Assembly (NCBI GenBank): GCA_040510375.1
Contig: JBEVJC010000022.1
Coordinates: forward strand, 203,828 to 267,827
From: JBEVJC01 sp040510375
GTDB taxonomy: Bacteria; Bacteroidota; Bacteroidia; Chitinophagales; Chitinophagaceae
Direction: 5' to 3'
Length of the DNA: 64,000 nt
Position numbers and translations under genes: made by a program. Below, piece by piece: positions 27,163-34,556 of the stretch (its first letter is position 1; each line of letters opens with the position of its first letter). The notes beneath the pieces are model-generated. The model saw nothing but the letters and a program-made list of their open reading frames with translations, was not told the origin of the DNA and did not search any database.

Positions 27163-27804
27163 CTATCCCTTTATAAAAGGATTATTCTTTTTTTCATGGC
27201 CAATGGTGGTGGCCGGTCCGTGTCCGGGCCAGACTGTTGTAGTATCAGGTAAAGTATACAGTTGCTCCCGGATACTGTTCAACAGGGTGGAATGGTCGGC
27301 ACCGGGAAGATCGGTCCGGCCCACACTCCCGTTAAACAATACATCCCCGGCGATTACAAACCCTCCTGCCGGATAGTAAAATGACACACTACCGGGTGAA
27401 TGACCTGGTGTAAACAAAATCTTGAGTAAATCATCACCCAATATTACCGGCGAGCCCTCGCGTAGATATACCAGCTCTCCCTTATAATTTTCAAATGGCA
27501 GCTGCCAGAGGTCACCAGAGATGCCCGCCATCTCCAGCATGGGTTTTTCCAGTTCATGTATATGGGGTAAAAGTCCCCATGTATCAAACACAAACTTATT
27601 TCCGAATACATGATCCAGGTGACAATGGGTATTAAGCAGCAGAACGGGCGTCAGCCCTGTCTTTTCGATGGCCGTTTTTAATTCCTCCCTTTCTTCCGGA
27701 AAATAACACCCCGGATCTATAATGCAGCACTCCTTCCTGTCGTTATAGATTAGATAGGTATTCTCCTGAATGGGGCTAAATGTAAAGGCCTGAAGACTTA
27801 ACAT
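27163..27804 (-). CDS. MBL-fold metallo-hydrolase (glyoxalase II-like)
   Basis: 213 residues with the metallo-beta-lactamase metal motif TH60-C-H62-L-D64-H65, then further ligands in GHSPGSVSFY, AGDVLF and WPGHGP. Overall length and motif spacing match the YcbL/GloB-like hydrolases, which split thioesters such as S-lactoylglutathione, but the C-terminal glutathione-binding domain of true glyoxalase II is missing. Two zinc (or iron) ions are expected in the active site. Substrate not predictable. No operon partner. Confidence 0.9.
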   Translation of the reverse strand: MLSLQAFTFSPIQENTYLIYNDRKECCIIDPGCYFPEEREELKTAIEKTGLTPVLLLNTHCHLDHVFGNKFVFDTWGLLPHIHELEKPMLEMAGISGDLWQLPFENYKGELVYLREGSPVILGDDLLKILFTPGHSPGSVSFYYPAGGFVIAGDVLFNGSVGRTDLPGADHSTLLNSIREQLYTLPDTTTVWPGHGPATTIGHEKKNNPFIKG

Positions 27805-27845
27805 GGACGGTTTTTCGTATTTTTAAATATGATGCCCGAATCCGG

Positions 27846-27853
27846 TAAATTTG
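27846..27853 (+). promoter_or_regulatory. -7 promoter box (TAAATTTG) for the 27966 gene
   Basis: Exact TAnnTTTG match 112 bp before the ATG, which would give a leader of roughly 100 nt, much longer than for other genes here. Confidence 0.5.
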
Positions 27854-27965
27854 TTCCGGGAGGGCACTGATCAATTACAAAGATAAACCTGAAACACCCC
27901 TTCCTGACTGCCAACTGTCTTTTTAACGAGTGCTCATTTTATATAATCGAAACAGCATAGCTTTT

Positions 27966-30900
27966 ATGACAAAAGTATCAAGCCTGACCGCCTGCCTTCT
28001 GCTCCTCATGGTTTCGGTATCGGAGGCACAGGTATCCACTGTGGAGTTTGGAAAGAACCGGATACAGTACCAGAAATTCAAATGGAAATATTACCAGACT
28101 GAAAACTTCAATACCTATTTCAGCCAGGACGGGCTGGGACTGGGAAAATATGTTGCGCAGATCGCGGAAACAGAACTTCCCGGTATCGAAGAATTTGTAG
28201 AATATGGAATGCAGCGCCGCACCAATATTATTGTTTATAACAATTTTGAGGAAATGCAACAGTCCAATATTGGCCTGGGCATCGACTGGCAGAATACCGG
28301 TGGGGTAACCAAACTGGTCAATAATAAAATGCTGGTATATTTTGATGGTAACCATGATAACCTGCGTCGCCAGATCAGGCAGGGACTGGCCAGGGTGCTG
28401 GTGGAAAACGTGCTGTTCGGCGACGACCTGGGCGAATTCGCCGCCAACCAGGCATTACTTGATCTTCCCAAATGGCTGACCGATGGTTATATTGAATATG
28501 CTGCGGAAAACTGGAGCCCTTCATTGGACGACGACCTGCGTTCAGTAATGTTATCCGGTATCTATACCAAGTTTTACCAGTTTGCCTATGAACGTCCAAA
28601 CCTTGCTGGACATGCATTCTGGAAATATATTGCCGATAAATACGGTAAGAATAAAGTCACCTACTTCCTGTACCTGGCGCGGATCTACCGCAACCTCAAC
28701 AATGCATCCCAGAAACTGGCAAGTAAAAAATTCAAGGCCCTGCTGAGCGATTTCATGCTGGAAGTACCCCAGACTTATTATAAAGATATCCGTGGCCGCC
28801 GGAATGCCCCCAAGGGTCAGCTGGGTGTGAGTGAAGTGATTGGCAAAAAGGATTACATGCACTTCAACGCAAACCCCAACCCCAAAAGTTTCACCTATGC
28901 CGTGGTGGAATTCAACCAGGGGATCTATACCGTTGTGCTGGTGGAGAATTTCGTAACCCGCAAAACATTACTGCGTTTTGGTACCAAAACAAAGGAACTG
29001 GAAAAAAACCCCAACTACCCCCTCCTTGCATGGGATGGAAAGGGCAGCCGCCTTGCTGTGCTTTATTCTGATAAAGGCAAACTCAAATTATTTGTTTATG
29101 ACGCTATCCAGCGGTTCAAACCCATAAAGCAGGACCTGCCCATGTTCAACCAGGTGCAGGATATGAAATTTATGCTGGATGCAAATACGCTCCTGCTTAG
29201 TGCGGTACGGAGCGGGCAGACAGATATCTATTCCTACAAAATGGATAAACAGACATTTGACCAGATCACCAATGATGTTTATGATGATCTCGATCCTGCG
29301 TTTGTAGCCTTTCCCAACAAGACGGGTATTATCTATAGCAGTAACCGGCCTTCGGCACTGGCAGTTTCGGGCGACGACTCCCTTCCTGCACCCCACTTTA
29401 ATATTTTCCTGGTCGACAACTGGAATAAATCAGATTACAAACAGATCTCACAGCTGACCAATGTTAACTATGGTAACGCACGTTTCCCTTCACAATACAA
29501 TACTTCCCATTTTACATTTATCAGCGACCAGAACGGTGTAAACAACCGTTACGCGGGATTCTTCCGTACGGAGAGGGCCGGACTGGATACATTGGTGTTC
29601 ATTGGTGATGAGGTATTGAGGAACCCGCCACTGAAAGAAGTAGACAGTTTATTGAAAGAATGGGATAAAACAGATATTGACTCAATCGGTTTTGTTTCAA
29701 TCACCAATGATTCTGCCTATAGTTTTCCGTTAACGAACTACCAGAGCAGTATGCTTGAAACCCGCACTGCCGGCGATAATCAGCTGGTAAGTGAAGTCGT
29801 AAAACTGGGTGATGTAAAACTGATGTACCGGCTGAAGGTGGATGAAAATGCATTACGCCGCCGTAATGTGGCCGCCCGACCGACCGAATACCGTAAACAG
29901 GTAATGGATGAGGAACGAAAAAACCAGAACCGCACCGCACCGATCCAGCAGGCAGGAGAAGACACGGTAAAAGCACCAACAGATTTCTTCCAGAGTGAAT
30001 TCGGTAATGAAAAAACTGACACTTCAATTGTAGTGGGACAGGTAATAACCGCTGAGCCGGTACAGGAACCAACCATCCTTCGTAAAGCAAGATTGTATGA
30101 ATACCGTCCGCCTAAATTCTTTGCGGATTACGTTGTAACCGGTTTTAATAACTCGGTATTCGTGCTGAATAAGTACCAGCAGTTCAATGGAGGTAATGGT
30201 CCGATAAACCTGTCCAATGGTTCATCGTTCAATGGACTGATTAGGCTGGGTACCGGCGACCTTATGGAAGATTTCAAATTTGTAGGCGGCATCCGGATAG
30301 CACCCAACCTGCGTGATAATGATGTTTATTTTTCTTTCACCAACCTGCGTAAACGTTTCGACTGGGGATTGATTTATTACCGTTCTACCAGTGAAATAAA
30401 CGCGGCACTTGACATCGCGGGAGGTGGCAGGATCCTGTTGCCGGCCAAACAGTATTCTTCCTATTATATGGCAACTATCAAGTATCCCCTTGATCGCCTG
30501 AGAAGCCTGAAAGCCACGCTGGGTCCCCGTTTCGACAGGATACTTGCAACCACTGCCGGTGCAGCAAACGTTGGACAGGATGTATTACTGGTAAAAGACA
30601 GGAAAATTTCTTTTGGCCAGCTTAGCCTGGAATATATTTTCGACAATACCATCAACCCGGCTACCAATATATGGAAGGGACTCCGGTACAAAGTTTATTC
30701 AGACATGTTCGGCCAGTTGAGTAAACCAACAGATGGTGCCGATGGCAACCCTATCGGCCGGTTTATGTTTACGGCCGGATTTGATGCACGTCACTACCTG
30801 CCTATCTACCGTAATGTAATCTGGGCAGTTCGTGCAGGAGGTGATTTCTCATTTGGTGAGCAGAAAGTAGTGTATTACCTGGGTGGTGTTGATAACTGGT

Positions 30901-31367
30901 TCGGACCAAAATTCAACGATGGTACACCGGTTGCGCAGAACTATACCTACCAGTCGCTTGCTGTTAATCTCCGCGGTTTCAAACAGAATATTGCCAATGG
31001 TAATAATGCCCTCGTTATAAATAGTGAAATCCGGGTTCCGGTGTTCTCCACGTTCTTCAATAAACCGATCAACAACGCTTTCCTGCGCAATCTCCAGATC
31101 GTCCAGTTTGTGGATCTCGGATCAGCATGGGTTGACAAGCTGTCGAATATCCGTCGTCCACAGAATACATTCACGGATCCAAGTGGGGTAAATCCATTTT
31201 CGGTTCGTTTCAAAGCTGGTGGTTTAGGACCTTTCGCGGGTGGTTATGGATTTGGTGCAAGAAGTACGATCCTCGGATATTTCCTGCGTGTTGATGCTGC
31301 ATGGGAAATGAATGGTGTGTTCAAAGGCAAGCCAATGTGGTATTTCGCAATGGGCTTTGATTTCTGA
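27966..31367 (+). CDS. Outer-membrane protein: degenerate MA-peptidase-like domain, TolB-like propeller, Omp85-like barrel
   Basis: 1133 residues from ATG 27966 (an upstream GTG at 27930 precedes the signal peptide by an unlikely tail). Signal peptide about 1-22. Residues about 25-260 resemble the peptidase MA-like fold, including LPKWLTDGYIEYAAE, but the HExxH zinc motif expected before it is replaced by RQGLARV, so this part is probably not an active peptidase. Residues about 280-600 look like a TolB/WD-type propeller (LAWDGKGSRLAVLY, DLDPAFVAFPNKTGIIYSSNRPS). The last about 400 residues are strand-rich with Omp85/BamA-like features and a terminal aromatic residue (GFDF) typical of barrel proteins. 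Role unknown; outer-membrane assembly or sensing is an inference. Ends with a strong terminator. Confidence 0.82.
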   Translation: MTKVSSLTACLLLLMVSVSEAQVSTVEFGKNRIQYQKFKWKYYQTENFNTYFSQDGLGLGKYVAQIAETELPGIEEFVEYGMQRRTNIIVYNNFEEMQQSNIGLGIDWQNTGGVTKLVNNKMLVYFDGNHDNLRRQIRQGLARVLVENVLFGDDLGEFAANQALLDLPKWLTDGYIEYAAENWSPSLDDDLRSVMLSGIYTKFYQFAYERPNLAGHAFWKYIADKYGKNKVTYFLYLARIYRNLNNASQKLASKKFKALLSDFMLEVPQTYYKDIRGRRNAPKGQLGVSEVIGKKDYMHFNANPNPKSFTYAVVEFNQGIYTVVLVENFVTRKTLLRFGTKTKELEKNPNYPLLAWDGKGSRLAVLYSDKGKLKLFVYDAIQRFKPIKQDLPMFNQVQDMKFMLDANTLLLSAVRSGQTDIYSYKMDKQTFDQITNDVYDDLDPAFVAFPNKTGIIYSSNRPSALAVSGDDSLPAPHFNIFLVDNWNKSDYKQISQLTNVNYGNARFPSQYNTSHFTFISDQNGVNNRYAGFFRTERAGLDTLVFIGDEVLRNPPLKEVDSLLKEWDKTDIDSIGFVSITNDSAYSFPLTNYQSSMLETRTAGDNQLVSEVVKLGDVKLMYRLKVDENALRRRNVAARPTEYRKQVMDEERKNQNRTAPIQQAGEDTVKAPTDFFQSEFGNEKTDTSIVVGQVITAEPVQEPTILRKARLYEYRPPKFFADYVVTGFNNSVFVLNKYQQFNGGNGPINLSNGSSFNGLIRLGTGDLMEDFKFVGGIRIAPNLRDNDVYFSFTNLRKRFDWGLIYYRSTSEINAALDIAGGGRILLPAKQYSSYYMATIKYPLDRLRSLKATLGPRFDRILATTAGAANVGQDVLLVKDRKISFGQLSLEYIFDNTINPATNIWKGLRYKVYSDMFGQLSKPTDGADGNPIGRFMFTAGFDARHYLPIYRNVIWAVRAGGDFSFGEQKVVYYLGGVDNWFGPKFNDGTPVAQNYTYQSLAVNLRGFKQNIANGNNALVINSEIRVPVFSTFFNKPINNAFLRNLQIVQFVDLGSAWVDKLSNIRRPQNTFTDPSGVNPFSVRFKAGGLGPFAGGYGFGARSTILGYFLRVDAAWEMNGVFKGKPMWYFAMGFDF

Positions 31368-31408
31368 TAAATACCCGGTGTTTCGGGACAATATAAGATC
31401 CTTTAAAA

Positions 31409-31441
31409 AACAGCCTCCGCGATGGGAGGCTGTTTTTTTTT
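31409..31441 (+). terminator. Strong factor-independent terminator
   Basis: Perfect 10-bp stem AACAGCCTCC / GGAGGCTGTT, 6-base loop, then a run of T residues; 41 bp after the stop codon at 31367. The upstream A-run lets it also act on the opposite strand for the creD operon. Confidence 0.92.
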
Positions 31442-31509
31442 CACTGTAGTCAAAGGATACGGAACGGATACCAACCAACAATGGTAGCGGATAAGGCTAA
31501 TGGTCATGG

Positions 31510-32799
31510 TTACCATTGAAGTTTCTTTGAGAATTTCATGATCACTCCAAGTGTGAGGAATAATCCTATACTTCCGAGCAGGAGTGAAAGATCCTGCAAC
31601 TGGAGGATGCAGAAAATGTAAGAGTACAGTAAGAGCATTACAACAGCGATCACTGCCGACAGCCGGGTTGATTGCAGTAACCCGCTGACGAACCAGGCAA
31701 TCAACCCGATAGTGGCCAGGGCCGAAATCAGATACGCAAGATCAAAACCCGTGTATTCAGAAATAGCCAGCAATAAGGTATAAAACAGCACAAGTGCCAG
31801 TCCAACCAACCCGTACTGCACCGGATGGATCGATTTTTTACTATTGATTTCTACCAGGAAAAAAGCAGCGAACGTGAGCACAATACAAAGGAATGCATAC
31901 TTGACCGAGCGGAGAATCTTCTGGTAATTATTTACCTGGATAAACAGGTCGGCACCAAACGCTGCACCCTGCAGGTTAAGATCGGTTTCCTTCCAGGCCT
32001 GTGGAAACGACCTGTTCTGGGCCATGCTCCTCCAGGTTGCCTTGAATCCACTGTCGGAGATCTGGTGTACGGGTAATCCGCTGCCGGTGAAACTTGGATC
32101 GGGCCAGCCCGAAACCATTTTTACTGTTGTCTGCCTGCCCACGGGAGTAAATAATAATTGTTCTGAACCATTGATATGGAAGTTGCAGGAAAAATCGACT
32201 GTCTCTCCTGACTGGATTTTTACGGGCGAATTAAATCCATCATTGATTACAGGTTTCTTTTCCGATGAAAGGGAGAGTGGCACCTGCTGCTGGTTCCATA
32301 ACAATTTCATTTCATCCTGTAATCCTTTCGGGTCAGTAAGTCCGACAGAAACAAACGCACGGTCCCAGAGTATCGAACCGGCCGGAATGTTCAGCGAGTT
32401 GATCGCCTGCGGTGTAAACTGTCCCTTCATCCTGATGTCTGCACTGTACAACATCACCTGGTAGATACCGCGATATTTTTTCTCCGGCTTTACATCTGAT
32501 TCAATGTTTAATAATTCAGGAAGTATATACGCCAGTTTGTTCAGGGTTGTTATTCCGTTTCTACCTGTCAGCGTATCTGTATAGGGAAGCACCAGTACAG
32601 GGCCTGTTACAGTCTGTCGTCCGGCCCAACGGGAAGTAATCTCACGGGAGGCTTCCTGTTGCGTACCCTGGCGTTCAAACACCAGGTTTTTTACATAATG
32701 GGTGGGTATCAGCAGCAACAGTACAAGCGCACCGATGATCATTGCTTTCATTAACAGTTTACTTCGTTGCCAGATGGTGGCAGTGGTTGTTGTTTCCAT
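31510..32799 (-). CDS. creD: Cell envelope integrity protein CreD
   Basis: 429 residues of the CreD (inner membrane protein) family. One N-terminal membrane helix (LLMKAMIIGALVLLLLIPTHYV), a large periplasmic domain (about 40-300) starting with a conserved RQGTQQEASREI-type stretch, then about five closely packed helices at the C-terminus (LCIVLTFAAFFLVEI ... LVVLF). In enteric bacteria CreD belongs to the CreBC regulon and its loss changes envelope stability; the molecular function is not known. Here no creBC is present; instead a winged-helix regulator and two small membrane proteins form the upstream part of the operon. Confidence 0.93.
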   Translation of the reverse strand: METTTTATIWQRSKLLMKAMIIGALVLLLLIPTHYVKNLVFERQGTQQEASREITSRWAGRQTVTGPVLVLPYTDTLTGRNGITTLNKLAYILPELLNIESDVKPEKKYRGIYQVMLYSADIRMKGQFTPQAINSLNIPAGSILWDRAFVSVGLTDPKGLQDEMKLLWNQQQVPLSLSSEKKPVINDGFNSPVKIQSGETVDFSCNFHINGSEQLLFTPVGRQTTVKMVSGWPDPSFTGSGLPVHQISDSGFKATWRSMAQNRSFPQAWKETDLNLQGAAFGADLFIQVNNYQKILRSVKYAFLCIVLTFAAFFLVEINSKKSIHPVQYGLVGLALVLFYTLLLAISEYTGFDLAYLISALATIGLIAWFVSGLLQSTRLSAVIAVVMLLLYSYIFCILQLQDLSLLLGSIGLFLTLGVIMKFSKKLQW

Positions 32800-32874
32800 T
32801 TTTAGTTTGCGGGTTTTATAGTTGGTAATTTTTATGCCGTGGGTTGAATAACCTGATATGTCTGCGATCAGTCG

Positions 32875-33402
32875 TTAAGGAACCACCATGTTGGCGGATC
32901 GTGTACAACCTTCTTCTGTAATCTGGCCGGTCTCCATCTTTTTGATAAGCTTTCTTACAATAACAAGGGGAATAAGACCAATTACACCGAAGGAACAATC
33001 GATCAGCCTCCATTCTGTTGAGATGCCCCTGAAATAACCGGCCACAAAGGCAAAGGGAATGATCAATACACAGGCAATCATTCCAAATTCGATCACCCAT
33101 TTATTACGGACCGGGTCGCGATAGGGACCAACAAAAAGAATGGCGAGAACAAAATGGGCGAAGGCCAGCCAGTCGTATCCATAGTTCATGAATGGATAAT
33201 GAACCCGGTTATGGATCAACGCCTCATGGACCCGGGTAAACCAGTGTCCCGCATCACCGCCGGGAAAGAGGCGACGCAGGATCTTCAGTTCTGCTTCAAG
33301 GGGGATGGCCGTTGCCCCGCTGATGAACAGGGCCGCCATAAAAAAGATAAGCCAGCAACGGATAACCCGCATTTCGCTTCTATTTTCAAAAGTACTTTGC
33401 AT
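32875..33402 (-). CDS. Small membrane protein of the creD operon
   Basis: 175 residues with four to five membrane segments (for example CWLIFFMAALFISGATAI, WLAFAHFVLAILFVG, FGMIACVLIIPFAFVAGYF, CSFGVIGLIPLVIVRKL). A second ATG ten residues later (MRVIRC) is also a possible start. No known domain. It lies 24 bp after the winged-helix gene and 75 bp before creD on the same strand, so co-transcription with creD is likely. The loop between the first two helices contains LFPGGDAGHWFTRVHEAL. Function unknown. Confidence 0.75.
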   Translation of the reverse strand: MQSTFENRSEMRVIRCWLIFFMAALFISGATAIPLEAELKILRRLFPGGDAGHWFTRVHEALIHNRVHYPFMNYGYDWLAFAHFVLAILFVGPYRDPVRNKWVIEFGMIACVLIIPFAFVAGYFRGISTEWRLIDCSFGVIGLIPLVIVRKLIKKMETGQITEEGCTRSANMVVP

Positions 33403-33426
33403 TTCAAAGTGTTTAGATAAAAAAAA

Positions 33427-33726
33427 TTATTTTATTCCCCTAATCATGTTTTCCAGGGCTGTAATATGATCGGTAAAAGCTTTCTGACCGGTGCGTGTAA
33501 TAGTATAGGTGGTGTTCGTCTTCCTTCCTATGAAACCTTTGTGCACCTTCAGGTATCCATTCTCCTCCAGGCTCACCAGGTGGGTAGCCAGGTTACCATC
33601 CGTTACTTCCAGCATTTGTTTCAGGTCGTTAAAACTGATCTCCTCATTCACCACCAGTATGCTCATCACACCAAGACGGATCCTGTTATCGAACACTTTA
33701 TTCAAACCATTAATGGGATTCTTCAT
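33427..33726 (-). CDS. Winged-helix transcriptional regulator (HTH_34 / MarR-ArsR type)
   Basis: 99 residues, essentially a single winged-helix DNA-binding domain: helix-turn-helix EISFNDLKQMLEVTDGNLATHLVSLEENG followed by the wing GYLKVHKGFIGRKTNTTYTIT and a C-terminal dimer helix. This is the short PF13601-type regulator often found beside creD or membrane protein genes in Bacteroidota. It has no ligand-binding cysteines or extra domain. Being in the same operon, it probably represses or activates its own cluster. Next gene upstream is a membrane protein 69 bp away. Confidence 0.88.
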   Translation of the reverse strand: MKNPINGLNKVFDNRIRLGVMSILVVNEEISFNDLKQMLEVTDGNLATHLVSLEENGYLKVHKGFIGRKTNTTYTITRTGQKAFTDHITALENMIRGIK

Positions 33727-33795
33727 CTATGTTTATTTTCATTCAGTTCCGGTAAATGTAACTGCCGGCTTCACAAGGTCTTTCTGAAAATCAAT

Positions 33796-34440
33796 TCAGG
33801 ACTTCCGTTCATACTTCACCCACATGATAATGCCGTAGAGGATATGCAGGATTCCAAAACCAAATGCCCAGAAATATAATCCATAACCAATCCAGAACAT
33901 ATTCAGTAAACCGAGCGCAATTTCCGAAAGTCCGAGATATCGAATGTCGGTCAGGGTATATTTACTGGCATTCACAAGGGCCAGGCCGTAAAACATCAGG
34001 CTTGCCGGAGCAACGAATCTCCATTCATTATGCCATAACATCCCGATAATAAAACATGCACCGGCTGCAATGGGAATTGCAGTGTTCCAGAAAAGCCGCC
34101 TGGAAGTGATATTCCAGAGTGAACTGCCCTGTTTCCTGGATCGCCTCCAGGTAAAATAGAATGCCGAGGCAAGTGCAAGGAAAAAAACAAGCGAAGCCAC
34201 CCAGAGCAGGGTCATCCGGAGCCAGTCAAATGAAACCGAATCGTAGCCAGTACGATTATAGTCGTTGTAATATGCGGGGAAAATGTAATGCCTGGTGTAG
34301 AATGCCCCTGCTAGTGCAAAAACCCCGGCAGAGACACCGCTGAGACCGCTTAGGGAAAGGAAACGACTGGATCTCTCCATCATTTCCCTGATATGCCTGA
34401 CATCCTTTAACTCTTCGGTTGGTTGGTTTTGAAAGCTCAT
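33796..34440 (-). CDS. Membrane protein, first gene of the creD operon
   Basis: 214 residues from ATG 34440 (MSFQNQPTEELKDVRHIREMMERSSRF). An in-frame ATG at 34506 is less likely because the extra residues are unlike a membrane protein start. A cytoplasmic N-terminal helix is followed by about six membrane segments. The pattern 'eLkdirhIreMMERSSRFlSLSGlSGV' recurs in Bacteroidota proteins near short winged-helix genes, by memory only. Upstream of the regulator gene, same strand; probable operon order 34440, wHTH, small membrane protein, creD. Function unknown, perhaps a signal-sensing partner of the regulator (inference). Confidence 0.78.
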   Translation of the reverse strand: MSFQNQPTEELKDVRHIREMMERSSRFLSLSGLSGVSAGVFALAGAFYTRHYIFPAYYNDYNRTGYDSVSFDWLRMTLLWVASLVFFLALASAFYFTWRRSRKQGSSLWNITSRRLFWNTAIPIAAGACFIIGMLWHNEWRFVAPASLMFYGLALVNASKYTLTDIRYLGLSEIALGLLNMFWIGYGLYFWAFGFGILHILYGIIMWVKYERKS

Positions 34441-34542
34441 AAAAAGCACTTTGAGACGCAAAGTAATGCCGTTTTTTCCATATCTCCAAGTTTTTTCCAT
34501 AACCATACACGTGAATCGGTGTTATAAATGGGAACCAACCAG

Positions 34543-34550
34543 TAAATTTG
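34543..34550 (+). promoter_or_regulatory. -7 promoter box (TAAATTTG) for the DUF5686 gene
   Basis: Exact TAnnTTTG match that ends 6 bp before the ATG at 34557; it also contains the TTG that would be an upstream start, which excludes that TTG as the true start. Confidence 0.6.
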
Positions 34551-34556
34551 TCCCAG

